32,144 nucleotides of DNA from positions 1-32,144 of the forward strand of contig NZ_MUNE01000502.1 of NCBI RefSeq assembly GCF_002154605.1. Reading direction: 5' to 3'. The stretch comes from Streptomyces milbemycinicus. Its GTDB lineage: Bacteria; Actinomycetota; Actinomycetes; Streptomycetales; Streptomycetaceae. Positions 15,772 to 24,333 of the stretch are shown here, piece after piece (positions within the stretch are counted from its first letter, which is position 1; each line of letters begins with the position of its first letter). The translations under genes were made by a program, and so were the position numbers. The notes under the pieces were generated by a model. The model was not told where the DNA came from and made no database searches. It worked only from the letters and a program-made list of their open reading frames with translations.

Positions 15772-16817
15772 CGTTCGCGGTGCAGGTCGGAGTGGACGGC
15801 TTCGCCCTGCTGGAGGCGGTCCATCGGCCTGATACGCCGGCCTGGTCGCGGCAGTTGCCTGCCGTGCAGGTCCTGCGCCGGGCGTGGATCCAGCAGTACC
15901 ACCGAGGCGGCGAACACGGTGAGGGGGTGCGCTGGCGGGAGGGCAAAGACCTTCCGCCGGGCAGACTCCGGCTGGTCAGCCCGCACGATCCGGATGCGCG
16001 CTGCGCGGTCAAGCGCGGCTTGATCTGGGACGGCTACAAGGTCCGCTACAGCGAGACCTGCGAGAATGATCTCCCTCATGTGATTGTGAACGTGGCCACC
16101 ACGCACGCCGCGGTGGACGACTCCCGCCTGGTCGCAACCGTCCACGAACACCTGGAGCGGCGCGGAGCGAAACCAGGAGAGCACCTGGTCGACGGGGGCT
16201 ACACCTCCGCCGCGATCATCCTGACCGCACGCGCCCAGGGCATCGGCATCCTCGGGCCCCTGCCGCCCGCCAGTGACCGCCAGACCCGGGCCAACCAGGG
16301 CTTCGCGCTCACCGACTTCCAGATCCACTGGGACGAGCAGTACGCCGTCTGCCCCAAGGGGGCCAAGAGCCGCTACTGGGGCAGCACCCGCATGGACGGA
16401 CAGCCGCGGACCGTGGTCATCTTCCCCGAATGGGCCTGCCGCAACTGCAAGGTCCGCACCTCGTGCACCAGCGGTTTCACCCGGCGCCTGACCCTGCACC
16501 CCCGCGAGGAACACGAACTCCTCGAACAGCAACGTGCCGCACAGGAAACCGACGCCTGGAAACAGCGCTTCACCATGCGCGCCGGCGTCGAGGGCGCGAT
16601 CTCCCAGGCCGTCCGCACCACCGGCATCCGCCGCAGCCGTTACCGAGGCCAGGCCAAGACCGGCCTGGCCTACGTCTTCAGCGCCGCAGCAATCAATCTC
16701 CACCGCATCGACGCCCACCTCACCGGACACCCCATCGGCACCACACGCCGCACCCACTTCGCCGACCTCGACCTCAATCCTCGACCCCGCAGGAAAACAC
16801 GCACACGCTATCCGTGA
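15772..16817 (+). pseudogene. IS1182-type transposase, N-terminally truncated
   Basis: About 348 codons remain. VQVGVDGFALLEAV, HLVDGGYTSAAIILTAR, FQIHWDEQYAVCPKG, the Cys cluster CRNCKVRTSC, and MRAGVEGAISQAVRTTGIRR followed by RYRGQAKTGLAYVF are hallmarks of IS1182-family (DDE_Tnp_1_6) transposases, which are normally around 500-560 aa. The missing N-terminal part includes the conserved dimerisation/DNA-binding region and probably the first catalytic Asp. An internal GTG at 15780 keeps a long frame open but should not give active enzyme. Confidence 0.8.
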
Positions 16818-16842
16818 ATCGGGCGACAGAGTCGCACAGGAT
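16816..16842 (-). repeat. right terminal inverted repeat of the IS1182-type element
   Basis: 27 bp, exact reverse complement of 15011-15037; overlaps the transposase stop codon and lies 98 bp from the end of the lactonase gene. Confidence 0.85.
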
Positions 16843-16940
16843 TGGGGCGTCATGGCCACCGTCAGCAGGCGGGTGGTTGTGCTGTTTCCAACCAGGCGGC
16901 GTTGCCCAGAGCATAGAACGGCCGAGGGTGGAGGACGCCC

Positions 16941-18017
16941 TCAGAGGGCGAGGGTGCAGACGACCGAGGGGACGCGCGAGGCCGGGGCGGGTCGGCTGAG
17001 GGCTCCGGTGGGCAGGACGCGGAGCGCGGCGAGGGTGCCGCTGTGCTGGTTGGCCACGAGCAGATGGCCGGCGACCAGGGCAAGGCCGCGGGGCCAGATC
17101 CCGCCGCTGGGCACCTCGCCGATCGGCTGGAGGTCGGTGCCGGACACCCGGAAGGCGGCCACCGTGTCGGCGCCGCGGTTGGTCACCCAGACGAAGCGCC
17201 CGCACGGCGAGGCGACGATTCCGCCGGGCTGGTTGGAGACGTCCCGGATCGTGGTGGCGGGCGTGCGGGAGACCGCGGTCAGGGTGCCGACGTCGGGGTC
17301 GTAGCGGTGGCAGGTGAGGGTGGAGGACAGTTCGTCCGCGCTCCAGGCACAGGTGCCGTCGGGCGCGAACGCCAGGTGGCGCGGTCCGGATCCGGGGCGT
17401 GCCCGGTTCACCGCGGTCTGCTGCAGGTGTCCCGTCCGGGTGTCGAGGCGGTAGGTGAAGACGGCGTCCGCTCCCAGATCGGTGGCCAGGACGAAGCGGC
17501 CGTCCGGGGCGACCACCACCTGATGGGCGTGGCTGCCTTCCTGCCGTCCGCGGACCGGGCCCGTCCCTTCGTGGACGGCGACGTCGGTCAGTTCGCGTAT
17601 GCGCCCGTCGGCGTCGAGCCGGTGCACCGCCACGCTGCCCGGCATGGTGTCGCTGCCGTAGTTGGCCGTCAGCAGCCAGTGCCCGTCGGGGTGGACGGTG
17701 AGGTGGCACGGGTTGGCGCCGCCGCTGCCGACCGGGGCCCCGAGGGGGGACAGCACCTCGTCGTTCCGTCGCAGGACGGCGCTGACGGCGCCGGCGTCGG
17801 CCTCGTTCGTGCTGTAGACGACGTCCAGGGACGGATGTGCCGCGAGGAACGAGGCGCCGCTGAGGGGCACAGGGGACACCCGGGGTTCGTCCTTCAGCGA
17901 GCCGGTTCCCGGGGCGAACCGTACGGCGGCGAGCCCGGCACCGCTACCTCCGGTGTCCGGTGTGTAGGAGCCCGTGAGGACGAGCAGCTCGTCGGGGGAG
18001 GGAGTCGGTGTCGGCAT
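16941..18017 (-). CDS. lactonase family protein, seven-bladed beta-propeller (6-phosphogluconolactonase-like)
   Basis: Protein of 358 aa from ATG 18017, with AAGGA 7 nt upstream. Repeated blades such as GGANPCHLTVHPDGHWLLTA, HAHQVVVAPDGRFVLATDLG, GPRHLAFAPDGTCAW and GGIVASPCGRFVWVTNRG define the Pgl/COG2706 propeller lactonases. No signal peptide. Last gene of the minus-strand galactose operon, after aldolase and kinase. In this setting it would hydrolyse D-galactono-lactone made by the SDR into galactonate (inference; characterised relatives act on 6-phosphogluconolactone). Its stop lies next to the decayed IS1182-type element, which is transcribed towards it. Confidence 0.85.
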   Translation of the reverse strand: MPTPTPSPDELLVLTGSYTPDTGGSGAGLAAVRFAPGTGSLKDEPRVSPVPLSGASFLAAHPSLDVVYSTNEADAGAVSAVLRRNDEVLSPLGAPVGSGGANPCHLTVHPDGHWLLTANYGSDTMPGSVAVHRLDADGRIRELTDVAVHEGTGPVRGRQEGSHAHQVVVAPDGRFVLATDLGADAVFTYRLDTRTGHLQQTAVNRARPGSGPRHLAFAPDGTCAWSADELSSTLTCHRYDPDVGTLTAVSRTPATTIRDVSNQPGGIVASPCGRFVWVTNRGADTVAAFRVSGTDLQPIGEVPSGGIWPRGLALVAGHLLVANQHSGTLAALRVLPTGALSRPAPASRVPSVVCTLAL

Positions 18018-18057
18018 GAGGGGTCCTTGGGGGTTCCTTTTAGGGGCCGGGGCGTGG

Positions 18058-19026
18058 TCAGCGGAGGATGTCGTCGTGGTGGTCGAGCAGGGCCAGTTCG
18101 GCGCGGCGGGGGAGGCCCTCCCAGTCGCCGGTTGAGCTGACCGCGAAGGCGCCAAGGAGCGCCGCCGTCCGCAGCCGCCGCTCCGGCGGCTCACCCGCGA
18201 GCAGTTCGGCCAGATATCCGGCAGCGAACGCGTCCCCCGCGCCCACCGTGTCGTGGACGCGGACGGGCACGGCGGGCTGCCGGTACGCCTTGCCGTCCAG
18301 GAGGGCGAAAGCTCCCGCCTCCCCCAGTTTGATCACGGCGCCGGCGGGCCCGAGGGCACAGATGCTCTTGGCGAGCTGCTCGGGCCCGTCACTGTCGGGC
18401 GTGCCGGGAACCATCAGCCGGGCTTCGTACGATCCCGCGAAGACCAGGTCGGCCTTGCGCAGCAGGGGCCGCAGGGCGTCCCCGGCCCTGGTCTCGTCCC
18501 ACAGCAGGGAGCGGAAGTTGATGTCCAACGAGATCGGCACCCCGGCGGCGGAGGCGATGTCCACCGCTCTGCGGACGGCCAGGGCCGGGGCGTCGCCCAG
18601 GGCCGGTGTGATCCCGGTGATGTGCAGGACCGCCGCGCCCGCCACGATGTGCTTGGGGATGTCCTGTGGGCAGAGCCGGGCGCCCGCGGTGTGGGTGCGG
18701 TAGTAGCGGGTGCGGCCGTGGGTGGAGGTGCGTTGCTCCTTCAGCAGGAGCGAGGTGGGGGCGGTGTCCCGGGTGGCGACGGTGGTGACCCCTTCCGCGC
18801 GCAGTTCGCGCAGGATCAGCTCGCCGAGCCCGTCGTCGCTGACGCGGCCGATCCAGGTCGCGGACCCGCCGAGACGGCTGACCCCGATGGCGACGTTCGA
18901 CTCCGCTCCGGCCACCCCCAGGCGCATCGTCGTCCCCAGGGCGAGCGGCCCGGGTTCCGGTGAGGACAGGACCGCCAGTGCTTCGCCGACCGTCACGAGG
19001 TACGGCTCCGTGCCCGGACCTTTCAC
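18058..19026 (-). CDS. PfkB-family sugar kinase, probable 2-keto-3-deoxy-gluconate/galactonate kinase
   Basis: Protein of 322 aa from a GTG at 19026 that overlaps the aldolase stop by 4 nt. GVAGAESNVAIGVSRLG is the N-terminal sugar-binding PfkB motif, SLDINFRSLLW is characteristic of KDG kinases, and DTVGAGDAFAAGYL is the second signature with catalytic Asp265. It would phosphorylate 2-keto-3-deoxy-D-galactonate at O6 for the adjacent aldolase. Enterobacterial DgoK belongs to another kinase family, so this cluster uses a non-homologous kinase for the step (inference). Confidence 0.87.
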   Translation of the reverse strand: MKGPGTEPYLVTVGEALAVLSSPEPGPLALGTTMRLGVAGAESNVAIGVSRLGGSATWIGRVSDDGLGELILRELRAEGVTTVATRDTAPTSLLLKEQRTSTHGRTRYYRTHTAGARLCPQDIPKHIVAGAAVLHITGITPALGDAPALAVRRAVDIASAAGVPISLDINFRSLLWDETRAGDALRPLLRKADLVFAGSYEARLMVPGTPDSDGPEQLAKSICALGPAGAVIKLGEAGAFALLDGKAYRQPAVPVRVHDTVGAGDAFAAGYLAELLAGEPPERRLRTAALLGAFAVSSTGDWEGLPRRAELALLDHHDDILR

Positions 19027-19706
19027 GAGTCGGCCTCCTTTTCCGGTGCGGCTTCCGCTGCGGCGGCACTGACCGCTTCCAGCAGCGTGCGTGCTCTGTC
19101 GGTGAGGCGCCCCAGAGCGTCCGGGGTCGGATCGCGATCCGCTCCGCGCAGCAGCGGGGAGCCGATGCCCACGGCGTGGGCGCCCGCGTCCAGGAAGAAC
19201 CGGGCCTGGGTGACCCCGACACCGCCGACGGCGATGATCGGGATATGCGGCAGGGGCGCCCGCAGCTGTCGCAGATGGGCGGGGCCGCCGGTGGAGGCCG
19301 GGAAGAGCTTGACGGCCGCCGCGCCCGCCTGCCAGGCGGTGGCCACCTCGGTGGGTGTCCAGGCGCCCGGGTAGCACGGAGTGCCGCCGCGGGTCGCGTT
19401 GCCGATGACGGCGGTGTCCACGTTGGGCGCCACCAGGAACTGGGCTCCGGCGGACAGCGCGTCCCGGGCCTGGCCGGTGGTGAGGACCGTACCGGCGCCG
19501 ACCGCGACGCCGGATCCCAACTCATCGCGGATACGGGCCAGGGTGTCGAGCGCGCCGGGCGTGGTGAGGGTGACCTCCAGGCAGGTGATGCCGCCTGCCG
19601 TCAGGGCCCGGGCAACCGCGGGCAGCCCGGAGCCGTCGTCCGACCGGAGGATCGCCATGACCCGGGTGCGCAGCAGCTGCGGTGTGATGTCCGGACGGCT
19701 GGTCAC
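19023..19706 (-). CDS. KDPG/KDPGal aldolase (Eda/DgoA family)
   Basis: Protein of 227 aa. Schiff-base Lys133 lies in AAVKLFPAS, the catalytic Glu44 in CLEVTLTTPGA, and VAVGAGTVLTTGQA is the conserved phosphate/loop region. It splits 2-keto-3-deoxy-6-phospho sugar acid to pyruvate and glyceraldehyde 3-phosphate. Start GTG 19706 overlaps the permease stop by 4 nt and the stop overlaps the kinase start by 4 nt, so transport and catabolism are translationally linked. Because galactonate dehydratase is in the same locus, the galacto-configured substrate is likely; sequence alone does not separate KDPG from KDPGal. Confidence 0.88.
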   Translation of the reverse strand: MTSRPDITPQLLRTRVMAILRSDDGSGLPAVARALTAGGITCLEVTLTTPGALDTLARIRDELGSGVAVGAGTVLTTGQARDALSAGAQFLVAPNVDTAVIGNATRGGTPCYPGAWTPTEVATAWQAGAAAVKLFPASTGGPAHLRQLRAPLPHIPIIAVGGVGVTQARFFLDAGAHAVGIGSPLLRGADRDPTPDALGRLTDRARTLLEAVSAAAAEAAPEKEADS

Positions 19707-20524
19707 TTGAGGCCCGAGGTGCTGATGCCGGAGACAAAGCCGCGCTGCATGATCAGGAAGAGGACGAGCACGGGCACGACGTACATCACGGCGCCCGCGG
19801 CGACGAGGTTGCTGAGCTGGGCGCCGTGTTCGTTCACGTAGCCGGTGGCGAGCTTCACCGCCAGGGTGGTGCGGTCGCTGTCCAGCAGCAGGGCGGGGGC
19901 GATGTAGTCGCCCCAGGTCCAGGAGAAGGACAGGATCAGGCTGGTGGCGATGACCGGCCACGACTGCGGCAGGAAGATGCGCCAGAAGATGCGGATATGT
20001 CCGCAGCCGTCGACGATCGCCGCCTCCTCCAGCTCCTTCGGCATGTTGGAGAAGAACTGGCGGAACAGGAAGATCAGGTACGGGGCGCCGCACAGGCCCC
20101 ACAGGACCCACGGCATATAGGTGTTCAGCAGATTGAACTTGGCGAACACCAGATAGGTGGGGATGAGGGTGATGACGGCCGGCAGCATCATCGTCGACAT
20201 CAGCAGGCCGAAGATGACGCGCTTGCCCGGTGCGTCGAGGCGGGCGAAGCCGTAGCCGGCCCAGGCCGAGGCCAGCGTCACCAGCACCGAGTAGATGGTG
20301 GCTATCGTCAGGGAGTTGCGGGCGTAGGCGAGGTAGGGGATGCGGGTCAGGGCCTCTTGGAAGTTGCCGAGAGACGGGTGGTGGGGCCACCAGTGGATGG
20401 GCAGGGCCCGCAGTTCGCCGACATCTTTCAGCGCGGTGATGGCCAGCCAGCCGAACGGGCTGAGGAAGAGGACGAGGAGCGCCACCAGAACCATGTAGAC
20501 GGCGCTGCGCTTGGCCAGGGTCAT
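19703..20524 (-). CDS. sugar ABC transporter permease, MalG type (CUT1), galactose island
   Basis: Protein of 273 aa, about six membrane segments beginning VYMVLVALLVLFLSPFGWLA, with EAA loop LEEAAIVDGCGHIRIFWRIF. ATG 20524 overlaps the partner permease stop (ATGA). It imports an unknown sugar or oligosaccharide together with the preceding MalF-type protein. No ATPase gene accompanies it. Confidence 0.9.
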   Translation of the reverse strand: MTLAKRSAVYMVLVALLVLFLSPFGWLAITALKDVGELRALPIHWWPHHPSLGNFQEALTRIPYLAYARNSLTIATIYSVLVTLASAWAGYGFARLDAPGKRVIFGLLMSTMMLPAVITLIPTYLVFAKFNLLNTYMPWVLWGLCGAPYLIFLFRQFFSNMPKELEEAAIVDGCGHIRIFWRIFLPQSWPVIATSLILSFSWTWGDYIAPALLLDSDRTTLAVKLATGYVNEHGAQLSNLVAAGAVMYVVPVLVLFLIMQRGFVSGISTSGLK

Positions 20525-21567
20525 CGCTTGCCTCCGAGCGTGCGCGGCTTGGTCGTGGCCGTTTCCGGGGCTGTGTTGTAAAAGACCATGCCCTTGCTGA
20601 GCCTGAAGACGAGGAAGGTGATCACCAGAATGCAGGCGAACAGGATCCACAGCAGGGCCGAGGCGTACCCGTACCGGCCGTTGGCGAAGTACTGGGCGAA
20701 GACGTTGATCATGTAGAAGTAGTTGCTCTCGGGCACGGCGGTGACGCCGTGCGGGGTCGGGTCGAGCGCGATCAGCAGCGGCATGAAGCTCTGCAGGGCG
20801 GCGATGATGCCGGTGACGACCTGGAAGAAGAGCACGGGGGAGAGCAGCGGCAGCGTGATGCGGGTGAAGGACTGCCAGGCGCTGGCCCCGTCCATCCGGG
20901 CCGCCTCGTGCAGCTCCTTGGGGATGTCCTGAAGCCCCGCCAGCGAAATGATCATGACATTGCCGACTCCCCACAACGTCAGCATGATCAGCACCCAGCG
21001 GGCGTAGGGGTCCATCAGCCAGGCGACACCGTTCATGTTCAGGGCGTCCAGCACGCCGTTGGCGGCTCCGGAGTCGCGGTCGAAGATGAGCTTGAAGGTG
21101 AGCGCGGCGCCGACCGGCGGTACCACCGCCGGCAGATACAGCAGGGTGCGGAACAGACCGCGGGCCCGGATCGGCTGGTTGATCAGTACGGCCAGCAGGA
21201 GCCCCGCCACGATGGTCAGCGGCACGGTGATCGCGGTGAACACTCCGGTGCGGGCCAGAGAGTGCAGCGTGTCCGGATCGGTGAGGGCCTCTTTGTAGTT
21301 GGCCAGGCCCACGAAGTGGGTGCGGGGAGAGAGCCCGTCGGAGTCGGTGAAGCTGAGCCACAGCGCGTACCCCAGCGGGTAGACCGTCAGCGCCAGAAAG
21401 CCCACCAGCCACGGGCCGGCGAAGAGGTAGAAGGCACGGGCCCGGCGCCCCCGCACCGAGCGGAGACCGCTCGCCCGTGCCGGGCGGGAGTGGCGGGCCC
21501 GCCCCGCCGCCTGCCTGTCCGGGGACGGCGCGAGGGACTCGGCGGCCCTGGTGACCTCGACGCTCAC
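20521..21567 (-). CDS. sugar ABC transporter permease, MalF type (CUT1), galactose island
   Basis: Protein of 348 aa from GTG 21567, overlapping the binding-protein stop by 4 nt. A basic N-terminal extension of about 45 residues precedes the first membrane segment (FYLFAGPWLVGFLALTVYPL). The EAA loop is LHEAARMDGASAWQSFTRIT. Six membrane segments are apparent. It forms the channel with the MalG-type protein encoded next. Confidence 0.9.
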   Translation of the reverse strand: MSVEVTRAAESLAPSPDRQAAGRARHSRPARASGLRSVRGRRARAFYLFAGPWLVGFLALTVYPLGYALWLSFTDSDGLSPRTHFVGLANYKEALTDPDTLHSLARTGVFTAITVPLTIVAGLLLAVLINQPIRARGLFRTLLYLPAVVPPVGAALTFKLIFDRDSGAANGVLDALNMNGVAWLMDPYARWVLIMLTLWGVGNVMIISLAGLQDIPKELHEAARMDGASAWQSFTRITLPLLSPVLFFQVVTGIIAALQSFMPLLIALDPTPHGVTAVPESNYFYMINVFAQYFANGRYGYASALLWILFACILVITFLVFRLSKGMVFYNTAPETATTKPRTLGGKR

Positions 21568-22910
21568 CCCAGGACCTTCTTTCCGTTGGCGAGCTGCTTG
21601 TTCATGTCCGCGTTGAGCTGGTCGGCCACCTTGCCGGCGGCGGTCTTGGACTTGACCGCGCCCGGCAGGATCTTGTTGATGGACGCGTCCAGGGCGGTGA
21701 GCTGGGCGTACGGGGAGAAGGTCAGGACGGAGAAGTGCTTCAGCTCCTGCTGCTGCACTTTGTACGCCTGCTTCTGGAACGGCTGGCTCTGGGGCATCTG
21801 CGAGTGCAGCGACTTCAGGGTGGGGATGCCCCAGCCGCTGGCCGCCCGGTCCTGGGCCGGCTTGCCGCCGAAGTACCACTCGAAGAACTTCCAGGCCAGG
21901 TCCTTCTTCTTGGCTTCCTTGGGAATCCAGTAGCCGGTGGCGCCGAAGCAGGGGCTGATGCGGTGGCTGCCGAGCTGGGGGGCGGGCGCGAACCGGGACA
22001 CCTTGGCCAGCTTGGCGTCACCGCCGATCGAGCCGCCGAACCAGTAACCGTCGCCGGCCATCGCCATGCGCCCGGCCTGGTACGTGGGCCAGTCCCAGCC
22101 GTCCGGGTTGGGGTTGGACACGCTCGGGCCGATGTCGGCCCGGGCGTACTCCAGATACCAGTTCAGCGCCTTGAGCGCCTCAGGCGAGGAGAAGTCCACC
22201 GAGGTCAGGTCCTGGGAGAACAGGCTGCCCCCGGCCGAGGCCGTCATCCCCATGATCGTACAGAAGGTGCTGAGCCCCGAGGCGTTCATCCCGTACACCT
22301 TGACCTTGCCGAGCCGGCGCTTGACCAGGCGCTTGCCCATGTCCAGCCACTCGTCCTGGGAGAGCGGCTCGGTCTCGCTGGGCAGGTCCAGCTTGGCCTC
22401 CTCGAGCAGGTCGGTGCGGTACCAGAACATCGAGTCCTGTGAGTAGTCCTTGGCCATGCCGTAGCGGGGGCCGGCGCCCTGCTTCTTTCCGTCGAAACGC
22501 CACACGTCGTTGACCGGGTCCAGGTCGGAGACCTTGAGCGCCTTGCTCTTGGCGAAGTACTGGTCGAGGTCGGTCATCACCCCCCGCGCGGCGAAGTACG
22601 GCGTGTCCGTCGCGCCGAGACCGCGCACCACGTCCGGCGGGGTCTTGCTGGCCAGCATGGCGTTGAGCTTGGTGGTGTCGTAGAGAACGAACTTGACCTT
22701 GCAGCCCAGTGCCGCTTCCGCGGCCTTGATCGTCTTTTTGTCCATCTCGTTTTCGACGGACATGATCGTGAGCGTCTCGCTACCGCCGCCGGAGCCGCTG
22801 TCCTCGACGGAAGCGGCGCAGCCGGGCAGGGCGGTGGCGGCCAGCGCGGCACCGGCCGAGACGGTGAGGAAGCGACGCCGTCCGAGGGGAGCCGTGTCAG
22901 GAAGGGACAT
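21564..22910 (-). CDS. sugar ABC transporter substrate-binding lipoprotein (Tat-type signal), galactose island
   Basis: Protein of 448 aa. The signal peptide has a twin-arginine motif (GRRRFLTVS) followed by a lipobox, with Cys31 in ALPGC, so it is probably exported folded and lipid-anchored. The mature part is a family-1 solute-binding protein (TIMSVENEMDKKT, DMGKRLVKRRLG, GRMAMAGDGYWFGGS, CFGATGYWIPKEAKKKD). First gene of the minus-strand operon, divergent from lacI across a 370-bp gap. By context it binds a galactose- or arabinose-containing oligosaccharide. Confidence 0.9.
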   Translation of the reverse strand: MSLPDTAPLGRRRFLTVSAGAALAATALPGCAASVEDSGSGGGSETLTIMSVENEMDKKTIKAAEAALGCKVKFVLYDTTKLNAMLASKTPPDVVRGLGATDTPYFAARGVMTDLDQYFAKSKALKVSDLDPVNDVWRFDGKKQGAGPRYGMAKDYSQDSMFWYRTDLLEEAKLDLPSETEPLSQDEWLDMGKRLVKRRLGKVKVYGMNASGLSTFCTIMGMTASAGGSLFSQDLTSVDFSSPEALKALNWYLEYARADIGPSVSNPNPDGWDWPTYQAGRMAMAGDGYWFGGSIGGDAKLAKVSRFAPAPQLGSHRISPCFGATGYWIPKEAKKKDLAWKFFEWYFGGKPAQDRAASGWGIPTLKSLHSQMPQSQPFQKQAYKVQQQELKHFSVLTFSPYAQLTALDASINKILPGAVKSKTAAGKVADQLNADMNKQLANGKKVLG

Positions 22911-23164
22911 CTTTGTCAGCCTTTCGTGTGCGGGTGTCCGAGCAGAGGGAGGAGGGCAGGCCGCAGTGGCCGAGGAGGAAACCGTTCCGGCCGGGGCAGA
23001 GGGGGCGCGCGGCGCGTGGTGCCGCCTCGAGATGCCACCGGGCGTGGTGGGTTCGACACAGCTCCGCCCGCGGGGTGAAGTGGCGTCGGCATGTCGGTTA
23101 TGGGCTGAAACTTTCGACCTTTGGGTGTCTGCTGAGATTCAGGTACTTCGCCCAAGGAAACCGG
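22911..23164. other. divergent intergenic region, binding-protein side
   Basis: The leader and promoter of the minus-strand transport operon should lie here. I see no strong -10/-35 pair for that direction. A copy of the half-site GTTCGAC, identical to one arm of the operator near lacI, occurs at 23051-23057 without a matching second arm. No gene is evident. Confidence 0.3.
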
Positions 23165-23193
23165 TTGACTGGAGGTGCGGCGAACGTTAGGTT
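23165..23193 (+). promoter_or_regulatory. candidate sigma-70-type promoter for lacI
   Basis: TTGACT at 23165-23170 and TAGGTT at 23188-23193 are separated by 17 bp, the ideal spacing. Transcription would start near 23200, placing the palindrome at 23227-23242 in the leader and leaving about 80 nt before the lacI start. Confidence 0.5.
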
Positions 23194-23226
23194 CCGGCGT
23201 CATAAGGTGTCAAGGGGTTGAACATC

Positions 23227-23242
23227 GTTCGACTGGTCGAAC
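23227..23242. promoter_or_regulatory. palindromic operator candidate for the LacI regulator
   Basis: GTTCGACTGGTCGAAC: perfect 7-bp arms around two central bases. It is flanked by GAACATC on both sides as a 20-bp spaced direct repeat. It lies just downstream of the candidate promoter and 39 bp before the lacI start, as expected for autorepression. Confidence 0.6.
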
Positions 23243-23280
23243 ATCTAGGGGTGTTGGGCCATCGAGAAGGAGAACTGGAA

Positions 23281-24333
23281 ATGCCGGACCCATCCGTCCC
23301 CGTGCAGCCGGTCCGGGCGAAACTCGTGGACGTCGCCCAGGCGGCCGGGGTCTCCAAAGCCACCGTGTCCAAGGTGCTCAACGGCCGCGACCTGTCCGTT
23401 CGGGAGGAAACCCGGCAGCGCGTCCACGAGGCCGCCCGGACACTCGGCTACCGTCCCCACTCCGGGGCCCGGGCGCTGGCCGGCGCCAGCACCCACGCCC
23501 TCGCCCTGCTGGTGCCCGCCCTGGCCAACCCCACCTACGTCACCATCGCGCGCGGCGCCTACCAAAGGGCCCGTGAACTGGGCTATCTCTCCCTGCTCGC
23601 CGAGGACTTCGACGGGCAGGAGGCGGACGAGTCCTTCAGCGAACTGGTGCAGGAGGGCCGGGTGGACGGACTGCTCATCGCCTCGGCGCGCCCCGGCCAT
23701 TCCCTGGTGGACACCGTGAGCCGCAGCTCCATCCCCCATGTGTTCCTCAACCGGTCGGTGGAAGGGTCCGGTCGCAATGTCACCATGGATGTGGCGCGCT
23801 CCAGTGTCACCGCCCTCGACCACCTCCACAGCCTCGGCCACCGGGCGATCGGCCACATCGCCGGCCCGCCCGGGATCACCCCGAGCGACGCCCGTAAAGA
23901 GGCGTTCTTGCGCCACGCCGGACAACTGGGGCTGCATGCCGCACTCGTCGCCTCCGGTGACTTCACCGAAGACGGCGGCGTGTCCGCCACCCTGCAACTG
24001 CTCGGCGCCGCCAAAGGGGGCGGCCCTCCGCCCGTCACGGCCCTCTACACCAGCTCGCTCGCCCAGGCCATCGGCGCCATGGGGGCGATCCGGTCCCTGG
24101 GGCTGCGCATCCCCGAGGACGTGTCCGTGGTCGGCAACGACGACCTCCCCGTCGCCGGCCACCTCTGCCCACCGCTGACCACCGTGGCGATGCCCCTGTA
24201 CGACCTGGGGACCACGGCAGTGGACGCCCTGGTCGCCGCCATCCGGGGGACACCGATGGGAGACATCGTCGTACCCACCGAGCCGCGTCTGGTATCGCGC
24301 GGTTCCACGACAGCACCAGGAGCAACACCATGA
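23281..24333 (+). CDS. LacI-family transcriptional regulator
   Basis: Protein of 350 aa. The N-terminal helix-turn-helix is KLVDVAQAAGVSKATVSKVL with the hinge-helix stretch RALAGAST following; the rest is a periplasmic-binding-protein-like sugar-sensing domain ending in VSVVGNDDLPVAGHLCPPLT. I chose ATG 23281, preceded by GAAGGAG; an upstream ATG at 23218 would overlap the operator. Its stop overlaps the SDR start by 4 nt. It probably represses both divergent operons through the palindrome at 23227-23242 and is released by galactose or a related sugar (inference). Confidence 0.88.
   Translation: MPDPSVPVQPVRAKLVDVAQAAGVSKATVSKVLNGRDLSVREETRQRVHEAARTLGYRPHSGARALAGASTHALALLVPALANPTYVTIARGAYQRARELGYLSLLAEDFDGQEADESFSELVQEGRVDGLLIASARPGHSLVDTVSRSSIPHVFLNRSVEGSGRNVTMDVARSSVTALDHLHSLGHRAIGHIAGPPGITPSDARKEAFLRHAGQLGLHAALVASGDFTEDGGVSATLQLLGAAKGGGPPPVTALYTSSLAQAIGAMGAIRSLGLRIPEDVSVVGNDDLPVAGHLCPPLTTVAMPLYDLGTTAVDALVAAIRGTPMGDIVVPTEPRLVSRGSTTAPGATP

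Larger units (their letters stand above)
15011..16842 (+). mobile_element. decayed IS1182-type insertion sequence with 27-bp terminal inverted repeats
   Basis: Bases 15011-15037 and 16816-16842 are perfect 27-bp inverted repeats (outer end ATCCTGTGCGAC). They bound 1,832 bp that include the C-terminal two thirds of an IS1182-type transposase on the plus strand. Roughly the first 200 codons are missing and a 642-bp integrase-derived element (15130-15771) occupies the gap. I see no obvious target duplication beside the repeats. The transposase stop codon overlaps the right repeat, as expected for a compact IS. Confidence 0.8.

Noticed and set aside
16941..18194. A longer N-terminus for the propeller lactonase
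   Set aside because: The extension overlaps the end of the kinase gene and is Arg/Pro-rich shadow sequence; ATG 18017 has a ribosome site.
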